Virus record (IMG/VR): IMGVR_UViG_3300020109_000147
Span: 1-22,006 of that record
Length of the DNA: 22,006 nucleotides
Reading direction: 5' to 3' (one strand)
Source: a virus
Both the position numbers and the translations under genes were made by a program. Positions 7,345 through 14,740 of the stretch are shown piece after piece (positions within the stretch are counted from its first letter, which is position 1; each line of letters opens with the position of its first letter). A model generated the notes under the pieces. It searched no databases. It saw nothing but the letters and a program-made list of their open reading frames with translations, and was not told the DNA's origin.

Positions 7345-7931
7345 AAGACTTCTACCAGACTTGGCGCTCCGGCAAGGTGAACCGGATGCACACCATGCCT
7401 CAGCTCCTTCGGGAGAATACCGCCGAGCACACCTTCGGCATCCACCTACTCACGGCTCGCTTCTACCCAGAGGCGCGCGCTGAGTTCTACCTCGCCGTCA
7501 CTCTCCACGACACCGGGGAGCTCGCTACCGGCGACATTCCGGCGCACGTGAAGAAGGCTGATCCCACGCTGGAGTTCATTCTCTACAGCAAGGAGTCGGC
7601 CTTCCTGGAGGAGTGCGGCCTGAAGATGCCGGATCTAACGCTGAACGAATCTCTCCTGCTGACGGTATTCGACAAGCTGGAGTTCTGCGTGTCCTGCGTT
7701 CACGAGATGCGGCTGGGGAACCTGAACGCCGCGCGCTACTTCAAGCGAAGTCTTCAGTACGCGCGGGACGCGTTCCACCAGATCGAAGTTCCCGGACCGT
7801 CTCGAGAGGACGACCAACCCTCTATCAGCCCCGAGTATCTTGCGGCGGAGCGCGCCATCAACGAGATCGACGGTCTGAAGATCGCCTACCTCTCGCACGT
7901 CAGGGAGCACGAATATGACCTCGGCCGCTAA
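7341..7931 (+). CDS. HD-domain 5'-deoxynucleotidase (YfbR-like)
   Basis: The GTG at 7341 overlaps the preceding TGA (GTGA) and gives a 196-aa product; an upstream in-frame start would lie inside the synthase gene. The HD metal ligands are visible as H30 in ENTAEHTFG, H56-D57 in AVTLHDTGELATGDIP, and D111 in VFDKLEF. The block from LLRENTAEH to GDIPAHVKKADP matches the YfbR-type deoxyribonucleoside 5'-monophosphatase pattern. Such enzymes dephosphorylate dNMPs and can deplete a chosen nucleotide. Here it could remove dTMP or another monophosphate competing with a modified base (inference). Its end overlaps the next gene by 17 bases. Confidence 0.85.
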   Translation: MKDFYQTWRSGKVNRMHTMPQLLRENTAEHTFGIHLLTARFYPEARAEFYLAVTLHDTGELATGDIPAHVKKADPTLEFILYSKESAFLEECGLKMPDLTLNESLLLTVFDKLEFCVSCVHEMRLGNLNAARYFKRSLQYARDAFHQIEVPGPSREDDQPSISPEYLAAERAINEIDGLKIAYLSHVREHEYDLGR

Positions 7932-8352
7932 CCAGATCCAGCACGGCGGGGATCACTACGCCGCCGTCGGACTCCAGCACTGGGATCTGTGCGAGATGTA
8001 CGGCATCGGCTATCTGGAGTCCGCCGCCACCAAGTATCTCTACCGATGGCGGAACAAGAACGGTCTGGAGGACTTGATGAAAGCCCTCCACTACACCCAG
8101 AAGCTGATCGAGCTGGCTCGTGACGGCTGGGTGGTTCAGCGACCGTGGGGAAAACGCCGCGTGTATCGTCTCCCGAGAGGCAGCGTGCCGCGTGCCGTCC
8201 TGCGAGACTGGTACGCCGAGAACAAGGTACCCATGGAGGAAGCCACCGCCTGCACTCACCTGTTCAACTGGAAGGACCATCACGACCTCCGCCGGGCCGA
8301 GAACGTCATCCTGGCCATCATCATGCAGAACTTTCCCGGGACTCAAATTTGA
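7915..8352 (+). CDS. DUF3310 protein, T7 gp1.7-like putative nucleotide kinase (145 aa)
   Basis: The DUF3310 signature is at residues 8-68: IQHGGDHYAAVGLQHWDL, then GYLESAATKYLYRWRNKNG, then LEDLMKALHYTQKLIE. T7 gp1.7 carries this domain and was reported to phosphorylate dGMP and dTMP without a classical Walker motif, and no Walker motif is present here either. The C-terminal half has a basic stretch (GKRRVYRLPRGSVPR) and is less familiar. The ATG at 7915 overlaps the HD gene. It closes the modification and nucleotide cassette before the promoter region at 8366. Confidence 0.82.
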   Translation: MTSAANQIQHGGDHYAAVGLQHWDLCEMYGIGYLESAATKYLYRWRNKNGLEDLMKALHYTQKLIELARDGWVVQRPWGKRRVYRLPRGSVPRAVLRDWYAENKVPMEEATACTHLFNWKDHHDLRRAENVILAIIMQNFPGTQI

Positions 8353-8365
8353 GCCATCTGATGGC

Positions 8366-8394
8366 TTGTCAACGGAGCGGGGTCGACCTACTGT
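8366..8394 (+). promoter_or_regulatory. Sigma70-like promoter upstream of the DNA polymerase gene
   Basis: TTGTCA (8366-8371), a 17-bp spacer and TACTGT (8389-8394) form a good sigma70-type promoter. It lies in the 96-bp gap between the cassette and the polymerase gene. The same CTTGTCAA context and exact spacing recur at 16069. Its spacer and -10 are covered by the inverted repeat at 8377-8403. Confidence 0.65.
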
Positions 8395-8403
8395 CGACCC
8401 CGC
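8377..8403. repeat. Perfect 11-bp inverted repeat overlapping the polymerase promoter
   Basis: GCGGGGTCGAC (8377-8387) and GTCGACCCCGC (8393-8403) are exact reverse complements separated by five bases. The element covers the second half of the promoter spacer, the -10 box and the likely start point. No T-run follows, so it is a weak candidate for a simple terminator. Possible readings are a repressor operator, or a hairpin at the 5' end of the polymerase mRNA. Confidence 0.8.
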
Positions 8404-8448
8404 GACGCACGGCCCTCGAGCTGTGTTGGTCGAGTCCGGGAGAAGCCA

Positions 8449-10497
8449 GTGACGGATCTGTTCAATCAGGCGAACATTAGCGCCGAGTACCAGTGTCCCA
8501 CGATGGACACCTTCAAGTTCCCAAGCCTCTGCGGCCCCATCACCATCGACACCGAGACCCACGATCCGCTGCTGACCGAGCGCGGAGCGGGCTGGGCGTA
8601 CGATCGATACGGGCAGAACGGCGGCAAGGTTCTGGGCTACGCAGTTCACGCCGACAACTTCCACGAGTATCTGCCCGTCGGCCACGTCGAGGGCAACATG
8701 GATCCGGCCCGCATAAAGTCGTGGCTCTCGCACGAGATCAACAAGGATCCCTCCCAGCCGAAGATCTTCGCGAACATCATGTACGACGAGGGCTGGATGG
8801 AGGCCGAGGGCGTCAAGATGACGGAGGAGCAGGATCGTCACGACGTGATGTACCAGGCTCCCCTTCTGGACGAGAACCGCTTCAACTACGGGCTGGACGC
8901 TCTCGGCAAGGACTTCCTGAACGTCGGCAAGGACGAGCGTCTCCTGAAGGAGGCCGCGGACAGGCTGGGCGTCAAGAACTCCAAGAAGGACAACGTCAAG
9001 AAGCACCTGATGCGGATCCACCCGAACATCGTCGGGGTCTACGCGAATCAGGACACCTTCGTCACCCGAAGCCTCTGGGATCACTTCACGCCGCTCATGG
9101 TGGAGCAGAATCTGCTGGAGGTCTACGCGCTGGAGATGGACCTCGTCCCGATGCACATCGCCATGCGAATGCGAGGCGTGCGCGTGAACGTCGAGGAGGC
9201 CGAGCGACGCCAGCGTCTGCTGACTACTCGCGAGAAGGAGGCCCGGATCTTCATCAAGGAGACCACGGGCATCGAGCTGGGAAGCTGGGATACGCCCGCT
9301 GAGATCGCCAAGATCTTCGACAAGCTGGAGATCAAGTACAATCTCACCGAGAAGTCAAAGCAACCGTCGATCACCGCGGGTTGGCTCAAGTCCCTCAATC
9401 ACCCAATCGCCGACGCAATCCTCGCCGGGCGCAAGGCCGCGAATATCCGGTCCACCTTCATTGAGAACTCGCTCCTCAATCTTCAGCAGCGGGGGCGAGT
9501 CTACCCCAACTTCAATCAGCTCCGCAAGAACAGCGACGACGGCTCGGCCGGTGTGCTCGGCAAGGAGCTCAAGTCCACCTCCAAGGGCACCGTCTCGGGT
9601 CGCTACTCCAGCTCCAACCCGAACTTCCAGCAGATGCCCTCGCCCGAGCGCGACTACGACACCGGCATGATGATCCGCGAGCTCTTCCTTCCGGAGGAGG
9701 GCGACATGTGGCACGGGCTGGACTACTCCTCGCAGGAGCCTCGCGGCATCGTTCACTTCGCGGAGGTGACCAACTGCCGGGGCGCGGCTAAGATGGCCGA
9801 CAAGTTCCGAGACGATCCGGACACCGACATCCACATGGAGAACGGCCTCCTGATCATCGCCAAGAAGCCGGACTACTACGGCGGCGACCCGAAGAAGGCC
9901 CGCAAGCCGACGAAGACCATCGGCCTCGGCATCGCCTACGGCATGGGCGGCGGCAAGCTCGCCCTTCAACTGGGACTCCCGTACACCTTCGCCAAGTTCA
10001 TGAAGGGGCTGGAGGAGTTCGAGTATATGAAGGCCGGTCCCGAGGCCCAGGAGATCATGAACGCCTTTGACGACGCCGCGCCCTATATCCGCGAGCTGGC
10101 GTACAAGTGCCAGAACGCCGTCAAGAAGAAGGGCTACATCGTCACGCCGATCGGTCGCCGCTTCCGCTTCCCGAAGGATGACAGCGGTCGCTATATGTTC
10201 CTGAACAAGGCGCTGAACCGACTGATCCAGGGCACCAGCGCCGACATGACCAAGCTGGCGATGCGGAACCTCTGGCGAGCGGGCATCCTTCCGCTGGGAA
10301 CCGTTCACGACGAGATCGACCTCAGCGAGTCCGATCCCAAGCGCGTGGCCCTCGCAAAGGAGATCATGGAGACCGCCCTTCCCATGACGATCCCGATCCG
10401 CGTTGACGTGGGTACGGGTAAGAATTGGGGAGACGCCAGCGTGCCCGATCTGGGCGGTGAGAATTACGTTAAGTTCATGGAAAGGATGGTAGCATGA
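8449..10497 (+). CDS. polA: Family A DNA polymerase with 3'-5' exonuclease domain
   Basis: The GTG at 8449 follows GGGAG (8438-8442) and gives 682 aa. A DnaQ-type proofreading domain comes first: ITIDTETHD with D34 and E36, then YANQDTF. Polymerase motif A is LDYSSQEPR (D425, E430). Motif B is RKPTKTIGLGIAYG with R485, K489, L493 and Y497, in the exact spacing of E. coli R754, K758, F762 and Y766. Motif C is VHDEID (H620, D621, E622). There is no 5'-3' exonuclease domain; that activity is encoded two genes downstream. Leu at the 762-equivalent is a variant discussed for viral polymerases with slower, more faithful synthesis and often temperate phages. The gene overlaps dUTPase by four bases. 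Confidence 0.97.
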   Translation: MTDLFNQANISAEYQCPTMDTFKFPSLCGPITIDTETHDPLLTERGAGWAYDRYGQNGGKVLGYAVHADNFHEYLPVGHVEGNMDPARIKSWLSHEINKDPSQPKIFANIMYDEGWMEAEGVKMTEEQDRHDVMYQAPLLDENRFNYGLDALGKDFLNVGKDERLLKEAADRLGVKNSKKDNVKKHLMRIHPNIVGVYANQDTFVTRSLWDHFTPLMVEQNLLEVYALEMDLVPMHIAMRMRGVRVNVEEAERRQRLLTTREKEARIFIKETTGIELGSWDTPAEIAKIFDKLEIKYNLTEKSKQPSITAGWLKSLNHPIADAILAGRKAANIRSTFIENSLLNLQQRGRVYPNFNQLRKNSDDGSAGVLGKELKSTSKGTVSGRYSSSNPNFQQMPSPERDYDTGMMIRELFLPEEGDMWHGLDYSSQEPRGIVHFAEVTNCRGAAKMADKFRDDPDTDIHMENGLLIIAKKPDYYGGDPKKARKPTKTIGLGIAYGMGGGKLALQLGLPYTFAKFMKGLEEFEYMKAGPEAQEIMNAFDDAAPYIRELAYKCQNAVKKKGYIVTPIGRRFRFPKDDSGRYMFLNKALNRLIQGTSADMTKLAMRNLWRAGILPLGTVHDEIDLSESDPKRVALAKEIMETALPMTIPIRVDVGTGKNWGDASVPDLGGENYVKFMERMVA

Positions 10498-10988
10498 CTG
10501 AGACTGCAAAGCGAGTACGAGTTAAGATCGCCAACGTGATGAAGCTCCCGCACGACGCCCCCGACGAGACGCTGGGCGTCAAGTTCCCGACCTACGGATC
10601 GGACGGCGCGGCCGGGATGGACCTCTACGCCGCCGAGAACGTAACGTTCCGCAAGGGCGAGACGAAGACTGTCGGTCTTGGCTTCGCCACCGAGCTCCCC
10701 GACGACGTCCACGCCCGCATTGAGGCCCGCAGCTCTCTCGCGCTGAAGAACCTCGTGGTCCTCACCGGCGTGATCGACGCCGACTACCGCGGAGAGTGGA
10801 AGGTCATCCTACACTTCCTGGGTCCGTGCGAGGCGAACGGCTACGCTGAGAGCTTCACGGTTGCCAAGGGAGACCGCATAGCGCAAGCTGTGCTGCGGCC
10901 CACCATCAGAGCCGTTCTCGACCCCGTCGAGGAGCTCGGTACCACGGGCCGGGGTGCTGCTGGCTTTGGTAGCACGGGAGCGCGCTAA
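10494..10988 (+). CDS. dut: dUTP diphosphatase (trimeric dUTPase)
   Basis: All five motifs are present in order: SDGAAGMDLYA (36-46), the RSSLAL block (79-84), GVIDADYRGE (92-101), GDRIAQAVL (126-134) and the glycine-rich RGAAGFGSTG (153-162) that closes over the substrate. The enzyme hydrolyses dUTP to dUMP and pyrophosphate, limiting uracil in DNA and supplying dUMP to the thymidylate-synthase-family enzyme at 6301. Length (164 aa) is typical. The ATG overlaps the polymerase stop (ATGA), so the two are translationally coupled. Confidence 0.96.
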   Translation: MTETAKRVRVKIANVMKLPHDAPDETLGVKFPTYGSDGAAGMDLYAAENVTFRKGETKTVGLGFATELPDDVHARIEARSSLALKNLVVLTGVIDADYRGEWKVILHFLGPCEANGYAESFTVAKGDRIAQAVLRPTIRAVLDPVEELGTTGRGAAGFGSTGAR

Positions 10989-11014
10989 GAGCGTTGTAGA
11001 TAAGGAGAACATAA

Positions 11015-11863
11015 GTGCCTAGAATGCTCATAGTGGACGGCATGTCCGTCCTGAAGACCACCGCCGGAGGGGCCGCGTTCCTGACCAACGGCTTCGCCTA
11101 CAACTTCTTCACTCAGCTGACCGCGATGTACAAGAGGTTTCCGGATCTCAAGGGCACCATCGTCTGCTGGGAGGGAGGCCACGGGGGACGAACCCAGATC
11201 TACTCCGGCTACAAGGCGGACCGCAAGGGCAGCGGACCCGAGATCAAGGCTCAGCGCGATCTGGTCCAGGATCTGCTGCATCACGTCGGAGCGGACCAGG
11301 TCTACGCGCCCGGACACGAGGCCGACGACTGCGCGGCTTGGCTGGTCAACAATCTCGGCGTTCCGGCGCTGATGATGTCCAACGACAACGACTGGTTGCA
11401 GCTTGTCCGGAAGGGCGTGTCCATCTATCAGAAGTCGGACTACAATCCGCAGAAGAAGGGCGCTCGCCTGGAGATCACGCGCGAGACCTTCCAGGCGCTC
11501 ACGGGATACGCATCGCCCGAGATGCTGCTGGAGGGTAAGTGCCTGATGGGCGACGGCGTGGACGGGATCCCTGGGATCGAGGGGATCGGCCCCACCATCG
11601 CGAAGGCGTACCTGCTGGGTCAGCACGTCTCGGCCAATCGCCGCGAGAAGATTGAGGACTTCATCAACTCGCAGGAGTACAGTCGCAACAAGATGCTGAT
11701 GGACCTCATCACGCCTCGCGACCTGAATCTGGTCTGGCGACGGGGCGAGGCGTCGGAGGAGCGCGCAAGGGATTTTCTTACGAACGTAGGTGGTACAGGG
11801 TGGCCTAGCGTAATGAAGAACTTCCCGGACTGGTGGGAGCTCTACGCCGCAGCGAGGTTGTAA
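11015..11863 (+). CDS. FEN-like 5'-3' exonuclease (T7 gp6 / Pol I N-domain type)
   Basis: The GTG at 11015 follows TAAGGAG. The 282-aa protein carries the metal-binding acids of the FEN family: D8 in MLIVDGMSV, E102, D104 and D105 in GHEADDCAAW, D124 and D126 in MSNDNDWLQL, and D180 and D183 in LMGDGVDGIPG. A helix-3-turn-helix motif follows (GIPGIEGIGPTIAKAYL). It would remove RNA primers and flaps, supplying the activity missing from the polymerase. The region GGAAFLTNGFAYNF is a phage-type N-terminus. Its stop overlaps the next ATG by one base (TAATG). Confidence 0.93.
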   Translation: MPRMLIVDGMSVLKTTAGGAAFLTNGFAYNFFTQLTAMYKRFPDLKGTIVCWEGGHGGRTQIYSGYKADRKGSGPEIKAQRDLVQDLLHHVGADQVYAPGHEADDCAAWLVNNLGVPALMMSNDNDWLQLVRKGVSIYQKSDYNPQKKGARLEITRETFQALTGYASPEMLLEGKCLMGDGVDGIPGIEGIGPTIAKAYLLGQHVSANRREKIEDFINSQEYSRNKMLMDLITPRDLNLVWRRGEASEERARDFLTNVGGTGWPSVMKNFPDWWELYAAARL

Positions 11864-12360
11864 TGCAGACGTTCCTTCCGTATCCCGACATGATGAAGTC
11901 CCTACGCAGCCTGGACCGGCTGCGTCTCGGGAAGCAGCGCGTAGAGTCCAAGCAGCTTCTCAAGTCCATCATTCGCGACGATCCGGAACAGGCACGTCAC
12001 CTTCGCGAGGACGCTGTTCGCCTTCTCAACGACCAGCAGAAGGGCAGCATCCTGGAGCTCGTCACGCCCAACAAGGGGTGGATCAACCACCCCGCCCGGA
12101 CGCAATGGGGGCAGAACGTAGGCGCGCTGGCCGTCTATCACGACATGAGTCTGCTCGTGTGGAAGGCGCGCGGCTACCAGAACAACATGCCCTTCCTCTC
12201 CAGTCGGGATCATCACAAGCTCCCCGACTGGTGGGGCGACGAGCGTTTTCACTCCTCGCATCGCAGCAACCTGCTGCGCAAGGATCCCCTCTGGTACGGA
12301 CAGTTCGGCTGGACCGACGACCCTGCCGCAGAATATTGGTGGCCCTCTCGCGAGGGCTGA
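11863..12360 (+). CDS. Pyrimidine-dimer DNA glycosylase-like protein (MSMEG_6728-type family)
   Basis: The start is the ATG at 11863, overlapping the upstream TAA by one base. The 165-aa protein matches the family pattern: MQTFLPYPDMMKSLRSLDRLR, LGKQRVESKQLL, GWINHPARTQWG, LPDWWGDERFHSSHRSNLL and RKDPLWYGQFGWT. This group is annotated as similar to pyrimidine-dimer DNA glycosylases (T4 endonuclease V relatives), but the activity is largely untested. A repair role, or recognition of a modified base, would fit its neighbours. The fold assignment rests on recalled family motifs only. Confidence 0.82.
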   Translation: MQTFLPYPDMMKSLRSLDRLRLGKQRVESKQLLKSIIRDDPEQARHLREDAVRLLNDQQKGSILELVTPNKGWINHPARTQWGQNVGALAVYHDMSLLVWKARGYQNNMPFLSSRDHHKLPDWWGDERFHSSHRSNLLRKDPLWYGQFGWTDDPAAEYWWPSREG

Positions 12361-12384
12361 CTCCAGCAGACGCACGGAGAATAT

Positions 12385-13935
12385 ATGGAACAAGAAGCAA
12401 CCGCGCCTCACGTCGGCAAGTTCCCCTTCAACAGTCAGCAGATCGCCGCCCTCACGGACATCACTCAGTGGTACGAGACGGCCCGCGCTTCCAAGCGTCA
12501 GTACGCGATGGAGGCCGCTGACTGGAGCTACCGCAACAAGCCTCAGCCGCGCGTTCTCAAGCTGCTCCTGTACGTCCTTCAGGGATACGCGGGCACTGGC
12601 AAGACGACGCTGGTCAAGGAGCTCCTGAGCCTCCTCAAGATCCCCGTCAGCCGCATCGCGCTGGTGGCCCCGACGAACCGAGCCGCCAAAGTGCTGGCGA
12701 ACAAGACCGGCCTCTACACCCGCACCCTGTTCAGCCTGATCTACATGTCGCAGCGCGAGGAGCTGGAGTTCCAGCGCCAGAAGCTGCGTGCCTGGGACGA
12801 GGCCACGAACTTCTCGCAGCTCGGTGACCTCCTGATCCGTCAGCTGGACATGGACCCCGAGGAAGAGTTCCAGCGGGAGTGGGAGGAGGCCGGAAATGAC
12901 ATCGACTACCAGAACGACGATCCCAGTATCCGCAACGAGGCCTACGACAAGGCTCGCGACAAGTTCCTGGAGCAGCGCCGCCTGACCATTCTCCAGTACG
13001 AGGACATCGTGCTCCCGGAGGATCCGGCCGAGCGACTGGCTCTCTTCGAGAAGATGAAGAAGGAGCGTGTCAAGTCCCACAAGGACCAGATCCGCGAGAT
13101 CCTCGCTGAGGACATGCCGGTCCGCAAGAAGGAGCCGAGCGAGATCCAATCCAAGTACGACGCGATCCTCGTGGACGAGAGCTCCATGGTCAACGAGACG
13201 CAGGGCTGGGATCTCATGTCCTACGGCGTTCCGGTCATCATGGTGGGCGACCCCTTCCAGCTACCGCCCGTTAAGGCCAAGGCTTTCTGGGACGGTATGA
13301 GGCCGCAGAGCGTCCTGACGAAGATCGAGCGGCAGAAGGGCGCTGGTGCTGGCATTCCGCTCGCCGGCGAGAAGATCCGGAACGGCGGAACACCGGAGCG
13401 CAACGAGTCCGTAGGCATCCACCACCGGAACACGCTGCCTGACGAGGCTTTCCTGAACGCCGATCAAATCCTCGTCGGTACGCACAAGACTCGCGAGCGC
13501 ATCTGTAACTTCGTGCGTCGGAACCTCGGCTACGAGACAGCCTATCCGCTGGAGGGTGAGAAGGTAGTCGCGGTCTACAACGACAAGGAGAAGGGCATCA
13601 TGAATGGTGAGCTGTACACCGTCATGAAGTCTGAGGTCATTCGCGGCGGCAGCGTCACCAAGATGACCATCAAGGATCCCTACGGCAAGATCATCGAGAA
13701 CGTGCAGGCTTGGACCAGCGGGTTCCCAGGTCGCAGCAAGACGGACTTCCTGGACGACGAGTTCGGCAAGTTCTGGTTCGGCTACGCGATCACGTGCCAT
13801 CAGTCGCAGGGATCGGAGTGGAAGAACGTCGTTGTCTGCGACGACTGGCCGAAGGGCGACAAGGAGGTCTACGCTCGCTGGCTCTACACCGCGCTGACCC
13901 GCGCGGCAACTCGAGTGGAGTGGATCAAGGGATGA
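12385..13935 (+). CDS. SF1B DNA helicase (RecD2/Dda-like)
   Basis: The 516-aa protein shows Walker A GYAGTGKTT (67-75), motif Ia ALVAPTNRAAKVL, Walker B ILVDESSMV (261-269), motif III GDPFQLPPV (288-296), motif V ITCHQSQGSEW (469-479) and motif VI YTALTRAATR (501-510). These are characteristic of 5'-3' superfamily 1B helicases such as Dda and RecD. Between motifs Ia and II there is a roughly 130-residue charged, helical insertion (about 125-255) that is larger than I expect for a phage helicase of this type. The gene sits with polymerase and exonuclease and is a candidate replicative or recombination helicase. The ATG follows CGGAG, and the stop overlaps the next ATG. Confidence 0.95.
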   Translation: MEQEATAPHVGKFPFNSQQIAALTDITQWYETARASKRQYAMEAADWSYRNKPQPRVLKLLLYVLQGYAGTGKTTLVKELLSLLKIPVSRIALVAPTNRAAKVLANKTGLYTRTLFSLIYMSQREELEFQRQKLRAWDEATNFSQLGDLLIRQLDMDPEEEFQREWEEAGNDIDYQNDDPSIRNEAYDKARDKFLEQRRLTILQYEDIVLPEDPAERLALFEKMKKERVKSHKDQIREILAEDMPVRKKEPSEIQSKYDAILVDESSMVNETQGWDLMSYGVPVIMVGDPFQLPPVKAKAFWDGMRPQSVLTKIERQKGAGAGIPLAGEKIRNGGTPERNESVGIHHRNTLPDEAFLNADQILVGTHKTRERICNFVRRNLGYETAYPLEGEKVVAVYNDKEKGIMNGELYTVMKSEVIRGGSVTKMTIKDPYGKIIENVQAWTSGFPGRSKTDFLDDEFGKFWFGYAITCHQSQGSEWKNVVVCDDWPKGDKEVYARWLYTALTRAATRVEWIKG

Positions 13936-14093
13936 GTGGAGAGCCTCCGAAGCCGGTCGTGCAGGCTTGCGACTACTGCGGAGAGAACGTGCGTGTCAAC
14001 GCCGTCTCTCCCAGCGAGTGCTTCTGCTCGGCGGAGTGCTGCGAGAAGTTCTACGAGGAGAGAGATCATGACCGAGATCGACTGGGCCGCTGA
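13932..14093 (+). CDS. Very small zinc-binding protein (53 aa)
   Basis: The ATG at 13932 overlaps the helicase stop (ATGA). The 53-aa product has a cysteine array C13-x2-C16 and C30-x-C32-x3-C36-C37, in ACDYCGEN and ECFCSAECCEKF, typical of a small treble-clef or MYM-like zinc fold. The C-terminal tail is charged (YEERDHDRDRLGR). The next gene starts before it ends, with its Shine-Dalgarno (GAGGAG) inside this gene, supporting translation of both. No specific role can be named; DNA binding or protein-protein contact with the helicase are guesses. Confidence 0.72.
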   Translation: MSGEPPKPVVQACDYCGENVRVNAVSPSECFCSAECCEKFYEERDHDRDRLGR

Positions 14094-14454
14094 CGACAAC
14101 GTAGGTCTCGCCTACCGGAAGCGAAAGCCGACCAAGGGGGACTATCTCCAGGCCGCGCACCAGATGCTGGAGATCGCCCTCTCCATGGGCACGAAGCACG
14201 AGTTCCGGGGATGCGTGTGCTGCGGTGACGCTCACTCGTATCAGGAGTGTCACCACAACATTCTGCTTCTCGCGCGAGAGCGGGTCGCAGAGCGCGGAAA
14301 GTGGCAATGCTTTCACTGCGGCTTCGAGACCGGCGACGCCGCGGAGGCCGAGGAGCACTTCGGTAAGAGCGAGAACGAAGTAGCTAAGTGTCTCGGCGAG
14401 AAGGCCGAGGAGATCAAAGAGAAGGCTTGGAAGTACGATGACCTCTGCGAGTGA
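14068..14454 (+). CDS. Zinc-finger phage protein (128 aa)
   Basis: I choose the ATG at 14068 because GAGGAG lies at 14055-14060, seven bases upstream; the frame is open further 5' only inside the preceding gene. The N-terminal part contains a helix (YLQAAHQMLEIALSMG) and a cysteine/histidine cluster in RGCVCCGDAHSYQECHH (C49, C51, C52, H56, C61). A C2H2-like finger follows, WQCFHCGFETGDAAEAEEHF, with C81, C84 and H97, and C108 possibly completing it. Small proteins with a finger ending EEHF recur in phage replication regions, but I know no demonstrated function. It overlaps the next gene by 17 bases. Confidence 0.8.
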   Translation: MTEIDWAADDNVGLAYRKRKPTKGDYLQAAHQMLEIALSMGTKHEFRGCVCCGDAHSYQECHHNILLLARERVAERGKWQCFHCGFETGDAAEAEEHFGKSENEVAKCLGEKAEEIKEKAWKYDDLCE

Positions 14455-14740
14455 CAAGTTCGGTACGAGGACAGGGAGGTTTCCCTCTTGGTCAACTCCC
14501 CCGATGCAGCAAATCCGAACCGAGAGCTATGTGGCTCAGCAGCTGAGAGCGTCGTTCTGGAGGCAGCGCGAGCACGAGAGGCTCATCGCCGGCGGCGCGA
14601 TCTGGGACGGGATGGACGGCTATGACATGACCAACTACCGGGAGCCTGATCTCTCCTCCATTGAGGAGCGTATCGCGCGTCACATGCCGGGCGAGGAAAA
14701 TAGCCCCTTGCCCTCCGAGCAACCGCCCGCTAAACCGTAA
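14438..14740 (+). CDS. Small hypothetical protein (100 aa)
   Basis: The ATG at 14438 overlaps the previous gene by 17 bases. An alternative in-frame ATG at 14504 would give a shorter product but has no close Shine-Dalgarno site. The middle of the protein is helical and basic, with ESYVAQQLRASFWRQREHER, followed by IWDGMDGYDMTNYREPDL and a proline-rich end. No family is recognised. It is the last gene before a 174-base non-coding stretch. Confidence 0.65.
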   Translation: MTSASDKFGTRTGRFPSWSTPPMQQIRTESYVAQQLRASFWRQREHERLIAGGAIWDGMDGYDMTNYREPDLSSIEERIARHMPGEENSPLPSEQPPAKP

